Counted from the stretch's first letter, positions 7,978 to 18,096 are shown. The stretch: 60,991 nt of DNA from Pseudomonadota bacterium (GCA_021847345.1 JAJZTW010000018.1:1-60991); one strand, 5' to 3'. The notes: generated from the letters alone by a model not told the origin. Numbers and translations: made by a program.

Positions 7978-9821
7978 ACCTCCGTCCCGACGCCGACGCC
8001 CCGCCCTCCCCGCCGGCCTGGGCCGCGGCGCTGCTCATCGTCGCGCTGGGCCTGGGGCTCGTCTGGCCCTGGGATCCGGGCCCGACGTCGAAAATCGGCT
8101 CGATGTTCGTGTCGGCCTGGTCGTGGGCCCTGCTGCTGGCGGGCGCGGCGTGGCTGGGCGTGCTGCCGCGCCGCACCTGGTCCGCGCTGGGATTCGCGCT
8201 GCTGGCCGCGGTGATCGCGGTGCAGGGCGCCAGCGGCCTGCTCGCCTACCCCGGGCAGGGCTGGCTGGCGGTCGTGCTGCTGCTCGGCGCGGCCGCGGTG
8301 GCGGGCCTGGGGCGCAGCATGGCCTCGCGCCCGCGCTGGATCGAGCTGGCGGCGTGGGCCCTGCTGCTCCAGGCGCTGTTGCAGGTGGTCATCGGCGTGG
8401 CCCAGTTCGCGATGTGGCAGTCCCCGGACGGCAGCCGCTGGCTGTCGGCGCACGCGCCTTGGGTCTATGCACTGATCAACTACCCGGGAAGCGGGCGCGT
8501 GTACGGCAACCTGCGCCAGCCGAACCACTACGCCACCGCGGTCGCCCTGGGCTATGTCGGCCTGGCGCTGCTGGCGCCACGCTGGCGTGCCTGGCGCTCC
8601 TGGCTTGCCAGCGCCGCGCTCACCTGGGCGCTCGTGGTGTGCGGCTCGCGCACCGGCTCCGTGCACGTCGTGCTGGTCGCCGGGCTGGTGCTGCTGGCCT
8701 GCCGACGCCCCTGGCGCGACGCGCGCATGGGCGCGCTGCTCGCGGCGCCGCTGCTGTACGCGGCCTGGTGGGGCCTGCTGCACGTGGCCGACCACCTGGG
8801 CTGGATCAGCTATCTCGACGCGCTGTCGCGCCAGCTCGACCAGCCGGTGAATGCCCGCGCGATCATCTGGCGCAACGCCTGGCAGGTGTTCAACATGCAC
8901 CCGCTGCGTGGCTGGGGCTGGGGGCAGATCGGCTGGGGCCTGGAGCAGACCACCGTGGCTGGCCGCCTGCACCCGCTGCCGCTGGAGAACATCGACAACG
9001 CGCACGACCTGATCCTGGAACTGCTGGCCGAGACCGGGCTGGTCGGCACGCTGCTTTGCCTGGCCCCCGTCGTGCCCTGGCTGTGGCGCGCGAGCACGCC
9101 GTGGCGCCGCGGCGCCGCCGGGCAGCCGGCGCGCCAGGCCGTACTCGCGCCGCTGCTTGGATGCGCCTTCCTCGCGCTGCACAGCCTGGTCGAATACCCG
9201 CTTTGGTACGTTTACTTCCTGCTGGATTTCGCGTTCCTGCTGGGCTGGGTCGAGGCCGCCGCGCTCGGCGCGCGCGAGCCGGCCGACGCGCAGGGCACGA
9301 GCGAGCCGGGCTGGCAGCGCCCGGCGGCGCTCGTCGCGGGGCTGCTGGCGCTGGCCATGTGCGCCAAGACGCAGCTCGATTACATGCGCACGTCATTGAT
9401 CTTCTCGGTCGACGAAAGCGCCAGCCAGCGCGTGCGCGAGCAGGCGCTGCGCGACGACTGGTTTTTCCGGCCGCTGGCGCAGTTCCCGCAGGCAGCCGCG
9501 GTGCTGCCGGCGCCCGACGCCGACCGCGCGCAACTGCTCGCCGACCTCGCGCTGCTGCAGCGCTCGTCGCATGTCTGGGGTGACCCGAACCTGCTGACCA
9601 AGCGCATGATCGTGCTGCTGCGCCTGGGCCGTCGCACCGAGGCGCTGGACCTGGCACGCTACACCGCGCATGCCTTCTGGCGCTACGCGCCGCGGACCGC
9701 GCAGGATTTCGCGCCACTGGCCGACGCCGCGGGGCTTGCCGGCGATCCCGACGTCGCGCGCATCGTGGCGATCCTGCGAGCGGCGCCGGTGCTACGGCGC
9801 ATCGAGGTGCCGCGCCAGTAA
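7974..9821 (+). CDS. O-antigen ligase / PglL-type O-oligosaccharyltransferase
   Basis: This is a multi-pass inner-membrane protein of 615 residues with about a dozen hydrophobic helices. It has the Wzy_C-type signature motifs: YGNLRQPNHYA near residue 180 and, after a periplasmic loop, NAHDLILELLAETGLVG. This arrangement and the soluble C-terminal region (from about 480) fit PglL proteins, which transfer lipid-linked glycans to Ser residues of pilins and periplasmic proteins. WaaL ligase is the alternative. No glycan-synthesis genes or pilin are nearby to decide. The start overlaps the protease gene as ATGA. Confidence 0.8.
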   Translation: MNLRPDADAPPSPPAWAAALLIVALGLGLVWPWDPGPTSKIGSMFVSAWSWALLLAGAAWLGVLPRRTWSALGFALLAAVIAVQGASGLLAYPGQGWLAVVLLLGAAAVAGLGRSMASRPRWIELAAWALLLQALLQVVIGVAQFAMWQSPDGSRWLSAHAPWVYALINYPGSGRVYGNLRQPNHYATAVALGYVGLALLAPRWRAWRSWLASAALTWALVVCGSRTGSVHVVLVAGLVLLACRRPWRDARMGALLAAPLLYAAWWGLLHVADHLGWISYLDALSRQLDQPVNARAIIWRNAWQVFNMHPLRGWGWGQIGWGLEQTTVAGRLHPLPLENIDNAHDLILELLAETGLVGTLLCLAPVVPWLWRASTPWRRGAAGQPARQAVLAPLLGCAFLALHSLVEYPLWYVYFLLDFAFLLGWVEAAALGAREPADAQGTSEPGWQRPAALVAGLLALAMCAKTQLDYMRTSLIFSVDESASQRVREQALRDDWFFRPLAQFPQAAAVLPAPDADRAQLLADLALLQRSSHVWGDPNLLTKRMIVLLRLGRRTEALDLARYTAHAFWRYAPRTAQDFAPLADAAGLAGDPDVARIVAILRAAPVLRRIEVPRQ

Positions 9822-9891
9822 CGTCGTTCGCGCGGACGGCGCGCCGGCACTGCGCGGCATCAAGGCGCGAACGGGTCGCCGCCAGGGGTCA

Positions 9892-9919
9892 TTGCGCGTA
9901 CATGCGATGCTCCTACACT
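9892..9919 (+). promoter_or_regulatory. Probable promoter of pyruvate kinase gene
   Basis: TTGCGC (9892-9897) and TACACT (9914-9919) are separated by 16 bases and lie 45 bases upstream of the pyk start. They match the sigma-70 boxes at 4 and 4 of 6 positions. This is a sequence match only. Confidence 0.4.
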
Positions 9920-9963
9920 CCATCGCTATCCGGGGCCCAGCCTCGCCACCCTGTCCACACGCC

Positions 9964-11394
9964 ATGTCCCGCGCCACCAAGATCGTCGCCACCATCGGTC
10001 CCGCCAGCTCCTCGCCGGAAGTTCTCGAACGCATGATCCGCGCCGGCGTCGACGTCGTGCGCCTGAATTTTTCCCATGGCAAGGCGCAGGATCACATCGA
10101 CCGGGCGGCGCTGGTGCGTGAGACGGCGGCACGCTGCGGGCGTGAGGTGGCGATCATGGCCGACCTGCAGGGCCCGAAGATCCGCGTCGGGCGCTTCGAG
10201 AACGACCGCATCACGCTGCACGACGGGCAGCGCTTCGCGCTCGACGCCACCTGCGAACTGGGCAACCAGGACTGCGCCGGCCTGGACTACAAGGACCTTC
10301 CGCGCGACGTGCGCCCGGGAGACCGGCTGCTGCTCAACGACGGGCTGATCGTGCTGGCGGTAGAGGCCGTGCGCGGCGCGCGCATCGACACCAAGGTGGT
10401 GGTCGGCGGAGAGTTGTCGAACAACAAGGGAATCAACAAGCAGGGCGGCGGCCTGTCGGCCCCGGCGCTGACCGCCAAGGACATGGACGACATCCGCACC
10501 GCGATGTCCTTCCAGGCCGATTACCTGGCGGTGTCGTTTCCGAAAAGCGCCACCGACATGGAAATGGCGCGCCAGCTCGCCAACGTGGCCGGCGAGCCGT
10601 ACGGGCACAAGCCGGGGCTGATCGCCAAGATCGAGCGCGCCGAGGCGATCCCGCACCTGGACGACATCCTGCGCGCGTCCGACGGCATCATGGTGGCCCG
10701 CGGCGACCTCGCGGTCGAGGTCGGCAACGCGGCGGTTCCCGCGCTGCAAAAACGCATGATCCGGCGCGCGCGAGACCTCGATCGCCTGGTCATCACCGCC
10801 ACGCAGATGATGGAGTCGATGATCTCCAACGCCGTACCCACCCGCGCCGAGGTGTCGGACGTGGCCAACGCGGTGCTCGACGGCACCGACGCGGTCATGC
10901 TGTCGGCCGAGACCGCGGCCGGGCGCTATCCGGTGGAAACGGTCGAGGCCATGGCCAGCATCTGCGTCGAGGCCGAGAGCTTCGAGGAGCTCAAGCTCGA
11001 GTCCGACTTCATCGACAAGACCTTCACCCGCATCGACCAGTCGATCGCCATGGCCGCGCTGTTCACTGCGCATCACCTGGGATGCAATGCCATCGCGGCG
11101 CTGACCGAGTCCGGTTCGACGGCGCTGTGGATGAGCCGCCACCGCGTGCGCATGCCGATCTACGCGCTGTCGCCGCGCCAATCCTCGGTTCGCCGCATGG
11201 CGCTGTACCGCAATGTCCGCGCCTTGCACATGCTGTTCTCGAGCGAGCGCGATGAGGCCCTGCGGCAGGCCGAACAGCGCCTGCGCGAAATCGGCGCGCT
11301 GGGCGCCGGAGACAGCTACGCGATCACCTGCGGCGAGCCGATCGGCGCGCCGGGGGGAACCAACATGCTCAAGCTCATGCGCGTGGGCGTCTGA
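9964..11394 (+). CDS. pyk: Pyruvate kinase
   Basis: It converts phosphoenolpyruvate and ADP to pyruvate and ATP, the last step of glycolysis. The 476-residue length is normal. Signature segments are TKIVATIGPASS at the N-terminus, VRLNFSHG, DLQGPKIR, the active-site helix LIAKIERAEAI with its catalytic Lys, and MVARGDLAVEVG; the C-terminal allosteric domain is present. The start at 9964 gives the usual N-terminus. The nearby PTS uses the same substrate, phosphoenolpyruvate. Confidence 0.96.
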   Translation: MSRATKIVATIGPASSSPEVLERMIRAGVDVVRLNFSHGKAQDHIDRAALVRETAARCGREVAIMADLQGPKIRVGRFENDRITLHDGQRFALDATCELGNQDCAGLDYKDLPRDVRPGDRLLLNDGLIVLAVEAVRGARIDTKVVVGGELSNNKGINKQGGGLSAPALTAKDMDDIRTAMSFQADYLAVSFPKSATDMEMARQLANVAGEPYGHKPGLIAKIERAEAIPHLDDILRASDGIMVARGDLAVEVGNAAVPALQKRMIRRARDLDRLVITATQMMESMISNAVPTRAEVSDVANAVLDGTDAVMLSAETAAGRYPVETVEAMASICVEAESFEELKLESDFIDKTFTRIDQSIAMAALFTAHHLGCNAIAALTESGSTALWMSRHRVRMPIYALSPRQSSVRRMALYRNVRALHMLFSSERDEALRQAEQRLREIGALGAGDSYAITCGEPIGAPGGTNMLKLMRVGV

Positions 11395-11401
11395 TGTCCA
11401 C

Positions 11402-11423
11402 GCCGGCGCCTTGCGGCGCCGGC
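11402..11423. terminator. Hairpin between convergent genes
   Basis: GCCGGCGCC and GGCGCCGGC form a perfect 9-bp stem with loop TTGC, between the end of pyk and the end of the FHA gene. There is no T-run on either side, so termination here is only suggested. Confidence 0.4.
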
Positions 11424-11436
11424 CGGCCCAGGCTGC

Positions 11437-12147
11437 TCAGGCGGCCAGCAGCTGCAAGCGGGTGCCGCCGCTCATCTCGATCACGTCGCCGGCGCTGAGC
11501 ACCACCGGCACGACGCCCAGCGCGTTGCCGTTGACGCGCACGCGCTCGTCACCCTCGATCTGCGACAGCTCGTAGCCGCGAGGATTGCGCTGGATCGCGA
11601 CCACCATGACCCCGCGCTGCCCGAAGGTCGTGCGGGACTTGTCGAGCGCGAGCTCGGCTCCGGCCGATGCGCCGTTGACCACGCGCAGCTTCAGCGCGGG
11701 CAGGCCCTGCTCGACATGCTGGGTGGCGCGAAAACCCGACTCAGCAGCCTGCGTTCCGGTCGCCGTGGGGGGGCCCGAACGGGGCCCGCCGGTGGTCGAG
11801 AAGCCCGAGCCGGCGTAGCCCGAAGGGGCGAAACGCGAACCGGCGAAGGCCGACGCGCGCGCGTCCGACAGCAGGCGCAGCGTGTACTTGCCGATGTCCA
11901 GGCTGTCGCCCTCGCGAAACGGCGCGCGCTTGATCGGCTTGCCGTTGATGTAGGAGCCGTTGGTGCTGCCCAGGTCCTGCACCACGTAGCCGTCGGCCTC
12001 GCGCAGCAGCACCGCGTGCTCTCCGCTGACCGCCAGGTTGTCGATCACCACGTCGTTGTGAGGGCGCCGCCCCAAGGTCACGCGATCCTTGTTCAGGGCC
12101 ACTTCCTTGAGCACCTTGTCATCGAGAAAAATGACCAGCTTGGCCAT
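11437..12147 (-). CDS. FHA-domain protein
   Basis: This 236-residue cytoplasmic protein binds phosphothreonine peptides through an N-terminal FHA domain (about 20-95), with GRRPHNDVVI, the SGEHA turn and DLGSTNGSYING. A Gly/Ser/Thr-rich linker (about 96-145) leads to a second FHA-like fold (about 148-235). That fold has lost the binding residues but keeps the beta-rich pattern and an RVNGNAL turn. The gene follows the PP2C phosphatase gene on the same strand. FHA proteins usually act with Ser/Thr kinases, but none is encoded nearby. Confidence 0.9.
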   Translation of the reverse strand: MAKLVIFLDDKVLKEVALNKDRVTLGRRPHNDVVIDNLAVSGEHAVLLREADGYVVQDLGSTNGSYINGKPIKRAPFREGDSLDIGKYTLRLLSDARASAFAGSRFAPSGYAGSGFSTTGGPRSGPPTATGTQAAESGFRATQHVEQGLPALKLRVVNGASAGAELALDKSRTTFGQRGVMVVAIQRNPRGYELSQIEGDERVRVNGNALGVVPVVLSAGDVIEMSGGTRLQLLAA

Positions 12148-12188
12148 GGCGGACTACCTCGTGAGCGAAAAAGCCGGATGGGCGGGCA

Positions 12189-12983
12189 TCAGCAGCTGCC
12201 GCGCGGAGTTTGCTCCAGGCGCAGCCCGACCAGGATGACCGAGATATTATCGCGTCCCCCGGCGGCATTGGCCTGTTCGACCAGTTCCTGCGCTGCCCGC
12301 TCCGCATCATCGTCGTGCGCTTGCAGCAATTGCTCGATCTGCGCGTCGCCGAGCATGTCGTTGAGCCCGTCCGAGCAAAGCAGCACGCGGTCGCCGTCTC
12401 GCATGGCGTGCACGCCGATCTCGGGCTCGAGCAGGGGATCCACGCCGAGGGCGCGGGTGATGAGGTTGCGCACCGCCTGCCCGGCCGGGTCCTCGGGCTG
12501 GATCAGGCCCAGGTCGATGCGCTCCTGCAGCAGCGAATGGTCCTTGGTCATGCGCCGCAGGCGGGAATCGCGGAACAGGTAGGCGCGCGAGTCGCCGGCA
12601 TGCGCGATCACCGCCACCTGGCCGGTGAATGCCGCGGCCACCAGGGTCGTGCCCATGCCGGTGTAGCGCGGATCCTTGTGCGCGACCCGGTAGATCTGCG
12701 TGTTCACGCGACGAATGGCGTCGCGCATGGCCTGCATCAGGTCGGCCGGGCTGAGCCGGGGATATTCGGCCTTCAGGCGCGCCAGCTCGGACGCCACCTG
12801 CGACGCCGCGGCACCACTGGCGACCTCGCCCGCCGCATAGCCACCCATGCCGTCGGCGAGTACCGCGACCCCGGCGACGGCGTCGCAGGCCAGCGCATCC
12901 TCGTTGTGCTCGCGCAGGCGTCCGCGATCGGTGCGGCTGGTCATCTCCAGCGTGAACATGGGGCCGTCGGCAAGGGAAGACAT
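12189..12983 (-). CDS. PP2C-family serine/threonine phosphatase
   Basis: This 264-residue metal-dependent phosphatase has all the conserved motifs: REHNEDAL, LADGMGGYAAGE, HAGDSRAYL, LCSDGLNDML and GRDNISVIL. It should remove phosphate from Ser/Thr residues in the cytoplasm. The start at 12983 has a GAGG site and lies 14 bases after the terC-like stop, so the order is terC-PP2C-FHA in one transcription unit. Its partner kinase is not in the window. Confidence 0.93.
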   Translation of the reverse strand: MSSLADGPMFTLEMTSRTDRGRLREHNEDALACDAVAGVAVLADGMGGYAAGEVASGAAASQVASELARLKAEYPRLSPADLMQAMRDAIRRVNTQIYRVAHKDPRYTGMGTTLVAAAFTGQVAVIAHAGDSRAYLFRDSRLRRMTKDHSLLQERIDLGLIQPEDPAGQAVRNLITRALGVDPLLEPEIGVHAMRDGDRVLLCSDGLNDMLGDAQIEQLLQAHDDDAERAAQELVEQANAAGGRDNISVILVGLRLEQTPRGSC

Positions 12984-12997
12984 CCAGGTACCTCGGT

Positions 12998-13714
12998 TCA
13001 ATGGCCGCGCGAGCGCGCGACATGTCGCCGGCGCAGCCAGCGCCCGCCGACCCATACCAGCAGCAGGCCCAGCGCGCCGCCGAGCACATGCGCAGCCTGG
13101 CCCCAGGACCGGGCCTGCAGCCACGGGTGCACGGCCGGGTCGACGGCGGCCAGTCCGCCGGCGATCCATCCCAGCAGCATCGCGCCCAGCTCGACGATCA
13201 CCGGAAAGCGCGAGATCAAGCCGATCACCAGCGCGCTGCCCCAGACGATGATGGGCACGCTGAGCACCAGGCCGAAGGCGACCAGGGCCCACTCGTGCCC
13301 GGTCGCCGCGTTGCGCGCCGCGGCGGCGATCGCCACGACGTTGTCCAGGCTCATGATCAGGTCCGCGGTGATCACCGTGCGTACCGCAACCCACAGTCGG
13401 TCGGCGGCACGCACGTCGGCATGCTGGTCCTCGGGCAGCATCAGGCGCATGCCGATCCACGCCAGCAGCACCGCGCCGACCAGCTTGAGCCAGGGCAGCT
13501 CGAGCAGGCTGACGGCGAACAGGGTCAGCACCACCCGCAGGCCGACCGCGCCCACGGTTCCCCAGACGATCGCGCGCCGGCGCTGCGGCAGCGGCAGGCT
13601 GCGGCTGGCCAGCGCGATGACCACCGCGTTGTCGCCGCCGAGCAGCAGGTCGATCAACACGATCTGTGCCGCGGCGCTCCAGAAGGCAGCCGTGGCGAGG
13701 GTGTCCAGGGGCAA
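12998..13714 (-). CDS. TerC-family integral membrane protein (YjbE type)
   Basis: This inner-membrane protein has about seven helices and the family's acidic membrane motifs LLLGGDNAVVIAL and MSLDNVVAIAA, thought to bind or move metal ions such as Mn2+. I chose the TTG at 13714 because GGAG stands 8 bases before it and the product (238 residues) then begins like other members. An ATG at 13777 would add 21 Arg/Ala-rich residues and has no ribosome binding site. It is followed closely by the phosphatase gene. Downstream of sucCD is its usual place in Burkholderiales. Confidence 0.85.
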   Translation of the reverse strand: MPLDTLATAAFWSAAAQIVLIDLLLGGDNAVVIALASRSLPLPQRRRAIVWGTVGAVGLRVVLTLFAVSLLELPWLKLVGAVLLAWIGMRLMLPEDQHADVRAADRLWVAVRTVITADLIMSLDNVVAIAAAARNAATGHEWALVAFGLVLSVPIIVWGSALVIGLISRFPVIVELGAMLLGWIAGGLAAVDPAVHPWLQARSWGQAAHVLGGALGLLLVWVGGRWLRRRHVARSRGH

Positions 13715-13809
13715 GATTCGAACTCCGGCAACACAAGCCCGGCGCGCTGCCGGGGTCACTGCGTGCACACGAAGCATAACGGCACACCCGAAGCGCGCCG
13801 CACAAGAAA

Positions 13810-13835
13810 ATGCGCCGGACAGGTGTCCGGCGCAT
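13810..13835 (-). terminator. Intrinsic terminator of the sucCD unit
   Basis: ATGCGCCGGAC and GTCCGGCGCAT form a perfect 11-bp stem with a 4-base loop. On the leftward strand it is followed by TTTTCTT. It lies 85 bases after the sucD stop. Confidence 0.85.
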
Positions 13836-13920
13836 GGTCGTCGCGCTTTCGGGGCCCGGCGCGCAAGGCGAGGCGTCGCCCAGCCGGGAGTGCGGGCCCC
13901 GCGCCCGAAGGCGCCGGAAC

Positions 13921-14817
13921 TCAGCCCAGGGCCTTGCGGATCAGCTGCCCCATCTCGGACGGGTTGCGCGTGACCGTGAAGCCGCAGGCCTCCATGACCT
14001 GAAGCTTCGCGTCGGCGGTGTCGGCGCCGCCGGAGATCAGCGCGCCGGCGTGGCCCATGCGCTTGCCGGCAGGCGCGGTGACGCCGGCGATGAAGCCGAC
14101 GATGGGCTTTTTCATGTGTTCCTTGGCCCAGCGCGCCGCCTCGGCCTCGTCGGGGCCGCCGATCTCGCCGATCATGATCACGGCCTCGGTGTCCGGGTCG
14201 TCGTTGAACAGCCTGAGCACGTCGATGTGCTTGAGCCCGTTGATCGGGTCGCCGCCGATGCCCACCGCGCTGCTCTGGCCCATTCCCAGTTCGGTGACCT
14301 GCGCCACCGCTTCGTAGGTCAGCGTGCCCGAGCGCGACACCACGCCGATGCGGCCCTTGCGGTGGATATGCCCCGGCATGATGCCGATCTTGATCTCGTC
14401 GGGGGTGATCAGCCCGGGGCAGTTCGGCCCCAGCAGCAGGGTCTTCTTGCCGCCCGCGGCTTCCTTGGCACGCATGCGCGCACGCACTTCCATCATGTCG
14501 CGTACCGGGATGCCCTCGGTGATGCAGATGGCCAGGTCGAGGTCGGCCTCCACGGCCTCCCAGATGGCCGCGGCGGCGCCCGCCGGCGGCACGTAGATCA
14601 CCGACACCGTGGCGCCCGTGGCGGCCTTGGCCTCGGCGACGGTGGCATGGATGGGAATGCCCTCGAAGTCCTCGCCGGCCTTCTTGGGATTGACCCCGGC
14701 GACGAAGCAGGCCTTGCCATTGGCGTATTCGCGACACATGCGCGTGTGGAACTGGCCGGTCTTGCCGGTGATGCCTTGGGTGATGACCTTGGTGTTCTTG
14801 TCGATCAGGATGGACAT
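13921..14817 (-). CDS. sucD: Succinyl-CoA synthetase (ADP-forming), alpha subunit
   Basis: With SucC it converts succinyl-CoA to succinate while making ATP in the citric acid cycle. The 298-residue product has the CoA-binding Rossmann start ([17 protein letters not shown]), the GPNCPG turn and [10 protein letters not shown]. The phosphohistidine loop [10 protein letters not shown], near residue 246, carries the transient phosphate. A GC-rich 104-base gap separates it from sucC upstream, and a clear terminator follows. Confidence 0.97.
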   Translation of the reverse strand: MSILIDKNTKVITQGITGKTGQFHTRMCREYANGKACFVAGVNPKKAGEDFEGIPIHATVAEAKAATGATVSVIYVPPAGAAAAIWEAVEADLDLAICITEGIPVRDMMEVRARMRAKEAAGGKKTLLLGPNCPGLITPDEIKIGIMPGHIHRKGRIGVVSRSGTLTYEAVAQVTELGMGQSSAVGIGGDPINGLKHIDVLRLFNDDPDTEAVIMIGEIGGPDEAEAARWAKEHMKKPIVGFIAGVTAPAGKRMGHAGALISGGADTADAKLQVMEACGFTVTRNPSEMGQLIRKALG

Positions 14818-14921
14818 GGAAGATTCCTTGGCTGGGCCTGGGCCCCGGGCGCGGCGGCGACCCCTCGCGGGGCCGGCGGCGACGCGCCCGCGGCGCCGGC
14901 GCAACGAATGTGGGACGGAGT

Positions 14922-16082
14922 TCAGGCGGCTGCGGAAACGACCTTCTGCGCGGCCTCGGCCAGGGTCTCGGCGCTGAGGATGGGCAGGCCCGAGTCGGCC
15001 AGCATGCGCTTGCCCAGGTCCTCGTTGGTTCCCTTCATGCGCACCACCAGCGGCACCTTCAGCGCGACGGCGCGGCTGGCCGCGATCAGGCCCTCGGCGA
15101 TCACGTCGCAGCGCATGATCCCGCCGAAGATGTTGACCAGAATTGCCTTGACCTGCGGGTTGTGCAGCATGATCTTGAACGCCGCAGTGACCTTCTCGGC
15201 CGTGGCGCCTCCGCCGACGTCGAGGAAGTTGGCCGGCTCGCCGCCGAACAGCTTGATCGTGTCCATGGTCGCCATGGCCAGGCCCGCGCCGTTGACCAGG
15301 CAGGCGATGTTGCCGTCGAGCTGGATGTAGGACAGGCCGTACTTCGACGCCTCGATCTCCGCCGGATCCTCCTCGTCGAGGTCGCGCATGGCGACGATTT
15401 CCTCGTGACGGAACAGCGCGTTGTCGTCGAAATTGAACTTGGCGTCGAGCGCCACGACCGAGCCGTCGCCCTGCAGGATCAGCGGGTTGATCTCGGCCAG
15501 CGACGCGTCCTTGTCCCAGAACGCGCGGTACAGCGCCTGCAAGGCCTGCGCGCCCTGCTTGCGGCTGCCCTCGGGCAGTCCGATCTTCTCGCACAGCGCC
15601 AGCGCATCGGCCTCGAGCAGGCCCTGCGTGGGCTCGACCCACACCTTGTGGATCTTCTCGGGCGTGCTGGCGGCCACTTCCTCGACGTCCATTCCGCCTT
15701 CGCTGGAGGCCATCACCACCACCTTCTGCGCAGCGCGGTCGATCACCAGGCCGGCGTAGTACTCCTTGCGGATGTCGGCGCCGTCCTCGACCAGCAGGCG
15801 ACGCACGGTCTGGCCCTCCGGGCCGGTCTGGTGGGTCACCAGCTGCATGCCCAGCATCTGCCCGGCGAGCTGGCGCACCTCGTCGACGGAACGGGCGAGC
15901 TTGACCCCGCCGCCCTTGCCGCGGCCGCCGGCATGGATCTGTGCCTTGACCACCCACACCGGGCCTCCGAGCTGCTCGGCCGCACGCACCGCCTCGTCGA
16001 CCGTGAAGGCCGGGATGCCGCGCGGCACCGGCACGCCGAACTCGCGCAGGATCTGCTTGCCCTGGTACTCGTGGATTTTCAT
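14922..16082 (-). CDS. sucC: Succinyl-CoA synthetase (ADP-forming), beta subunit
   Basis: This 386-residue subunit has an ATP-grasp domain ([12 protein letters not shown] at the start; [16 protein letters not shown] for nucleotide binding) and a C-terminal CoA-ligase domain with the [10 protein letters not shown] motif. The start at 16082 has a GGAG site 7 bases upstream. It sits downstream of recX, as is usual in Burkholderiales. Confidence 0.97.
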   Translation of the reverse strand: MKIHEYQGKQILREFGVPVPRGIPAFTVDEAVRAAEQLGGPVWVVKAQIHAGGRGKGGGVKLARSVDEVRQLAGQMLGMQLVTHQTGPEGQTVRRLLVEDGADIRKEYYAGLVIDRAAQKVVVMASSEGGMDVEEVAASTPEKIHKVWVEPTQGLLEADALALCEKIGLPEGSRKQGAQALQALYRAFWDKDASLAEINPLILQGDGSVVALDAKFNFDDNALFRHEEIVAMRDLDEEDPAEIEASKYGLSYIQLDGNIACLVNGAGLAMATMDTIKLFGGEPANFLDVGGGATAEKVTAAFKIMLHNPQVKAILVNIFGGIMRCDVIAEGLIAASRAVALKVPLVVRMKGTNEDLGKRMLADSGLPILSAETLAEAAQKVVSAAA

Positions 16083-16382
16083 TGGCTGTTCTCCAAAGGA
16101 TTTCGCAATGGCCCGGACCCGCCCGGACCCCGGGCCCCCTGCCCGCCGGCCGGCGCCGACGCCAGGACCGCCCGCGCCTGCGGACGACCCTTGCGGCACG
16201 ACGCACGTGTGCCGTTGCGCAGATCCCCACCGCGCGCCCGAGGGGCGCGGCAGAGGGAAGCTGCGCAACAGCACATGGATGACATGGGAATTTGACGGCG
16301 CGCAAATGATGCAGCGCAAAAGGCAAGTCTAGCAGCGCCGCAGGTGCCCGCGACGCAAAATGCGCCACCCCGCGGGGCCGCA
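16083..16382. other. Non-coding gap between recX and sucC
   Basis: These 300 bases contain no convincing gene in either direction. The right part (16270-16360) is relatively AT-rich and must hold the leftward sucC promoter, but I see no well-spaced pair of sigma-70 boxes. No clear terminator for recX is visible. Confidence 0.6.
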
Positions 16383-16961
16383 TCAGTCACATGGTGTGTC
16401 GTCTTCCGGCACATCGGCGCCGGCGCCGTGCATGCGCAAGGCGTGGCGCACGGCGTCCGCGCCAAAACCCCGGCGCTGCAGGAAACGCATCTGGCGCGCG
16501 CGCTGGGCCATGTCTTCCGGCGGCGTCGGGTGGTGCCGGCGCAGCAACGCCAGGGCCCGCTGCGCCTCGGGCTCGAGCTCGGCCTGCGCTTCGCGCAGCG
16601 CCTGCTGCGCCATCTGCTCGTCGAGCCCGTGCTGGCGCAGCTCTCCGAGCACGCGCGCGCTGCCATGCCCGCGGGCCACGCGTCGCGCCAGGGATTGCGC
16701 GAATCGTTGTTCGTCGAGCAGCCCCTGGGACTGCAGTTCGTCGAGCACGCCGGCCAGCATGTCGGGCTGCGGTGCCTGCTGCCCATTGCGCGGCCGGCCC
16801 AGCTTGCGCTCGAGCTCGGCGCGGCTGTGCTCGCGCTGGGCCAGCAGGCGCAGAGCCCGCGCGCGCAGCGTCGCGCGCGACTCGCGCGGCGCCTGGCTGC
16901 CCGGAGGGTCGCTGCGGGGCATGCCGTCACGGCCGCGCGCGGCGCGGCCGGTCGGGTTCAT
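16383..16961 (-). CDS. recX: Regulatory protein RecX
   Basis: RecX binds RecA filaments and limits their activity. The 192-residue product has a Pro/Arg-rich N-terminus and then three-helix repeats typical of the family ([55 protein letters not shown]). Its ATG overlaps the recA stop as ATGA, so it should be made together with RecA under SOS control. Confidence 0.9.
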   Translation of the reverse strand: MNPTGRAARGRDGMPRSDPPGSQAPRESRATLRARALRLLAQREHSRAELERKLGRPRNGQQAPQPDMLAGVLDELQSQGLLDEQRFAQSLARRVARGHGSARVLGELRQHGLDEQMAQQALREAQAELEPEAQRALALLRRHHPTPPEDMAQRARQMRFLQRRGFGADAVRHALRMHGAGADVPEDDTPCD

Positions 16962-18022
16962 TCCTCCTGGGCAGCCTCGGCGCGGGCCGCGGCGCCCTGG
17001 TCGGGCAGTGCGCGCACTCCCAGCTCGGCGCGTACGGCGTTCTCGATCTCCCGAGCCAGCTCGGGGTTCTCCTTCAGGAATTCCCGTGCGTTGTCCTTGC
17101 CCTGGCCGATCTTCTCGCCCTTGTACGCATACCAGGCACCGGATTTGTCGACGATCTTGGCCGCCACGCCCAGGTCGATGATCTCTCCTTCGCGCGAAAT
17201 GCCCTCGCCGTACAGGATGTCGAATTCGGCCTGCTTGAACGGCGGCGCGACCTTGTTCTTCACCACCTTGACCTTGGTCTCCGACCCGATCACCTCGTCG
17301 CCCTTCTTGATCGAGCCGATGCGGCGGATGTCCAGGCGCACCGACGAGTAGAACTTCAGCGCGTTGCCCCCGGTGGTGGTTTCCGGGTTGCCGAACATGA
17401 CGCCGATCTTCATTCGGATCTGGTTGATGAAAATCACCAGACAGTTGGTGCGCTTGATGGTTCCGGTGAGCTTGCGAAGCGCCTGGCTCATCAGGCGGGC
17501 CTGCAGGCCCGGCAGCGAATCACCCATCTCCCCCTCGATCTCGGCCTTCGGGGTCAGCGCCGCCACCGAGTCGATGACGATCAGGTCCACCGAGCCCGAG
17601 CGCACCAGCGCATCGGCGATTTCCAGCGCCTGTTCACCGGTGTCGGGTTGCGAAATCAGCAGGTCCTGCAAGTCCACGCCGAGCTTTTGCGCGTACTGCG
17701 AATCCAGCGCGTGCTCGGCGTCGATGAAGGCGCAGACCCCGCCGAGCTTCTGCATTTGCGCAATGACCTGCAAGGTCAGCGTGGTCTTGCCCGACGACTC
17801 CGGGCCGTAGATCTCGACCACCCGCCCGCGCGGCAGACCGCCGACGCCCAGCGCGATGTCCAGGCCCAGCGAGCCGGTGGACACGACCTGCAGGTCCTCC
17901 GCCACCTCGCCCTCGCCCAGGCGCATGATCGAGCCCTTGCCGAACTGCTTTTCGATCTGCGCCAGCGCCGCAGCCAGCGCCTTGGCCTTTTCCGCGTTCA
18001 CCATGGTTTTGCCTTGTTCCAT
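16958..18022 (-). CDS. recA: Recombinase RecA
   Basis: RecA drives strand exchange and triggers LexA self-cleavage. The 354-residue protein has Walker A (GPESSGKT, about residues 73-80), Walker B ([11 protein letters not shown]), the L1/L2 DNA-binding loops ([26 protein letters not shown]) and an acidic C-terminal tail. Another start, 6 codons in (MVNAEKAK), is possible. A perfect LexA box lies 75 bases upstream. Confidence 0.98.
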   Translation of the reverse strand: MEQGKTMVNAEKAKALAAALAQIEKQFGKGSIMRLGEGEVAEDLQVVSTGSLGLDIALGVGGLPRGRVVEIYGPESSGKTTLTLQVIAQMQKLGGVCAFIDAEHALDSQYAQKLGVDLQDLLISQPDTGEQALEIADALVRSGSVDLIVIDSVAALTPKAEIEGEMGDSLPGLQARLMSQALRKLTGTIKRTNCLVIFINQIRMKIGVMFGNPETTTGGNALKFYSSVRLDIRRIGSIKKGDEVIGSETKVKVVKNKVAPPFKQAEFDILYGEGISREGEIIDLGVAAKIVDKSGAWYAYKGEKIGQGKDNAREFLKENPELAREIENAVRAELGVRALPDQGAAARAEAAQEE

Positions 18023-18096
18023 TGCTGTGGATGCTCCTGCCGTCGGCCCTTGCCTGCACGGGCCGAGCCCGCCGTGGCGGCCAATGTAGCACAGGA

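Noticed and set aside
13715..13777. N-terminal extension of the TerC-like protein from ATG 13777
   Set aside because: No ribosome binding site, an Arg/Ala-rich sequence unlike the family, and a better-placed TTG with GGAG at 13714.
16083..16282. Short open frames between recX and sucC
   Set aside because: They are Pro/Arg-rich, have no ribosome binding site and no recognisable features; the region is better explained as a promoter region.
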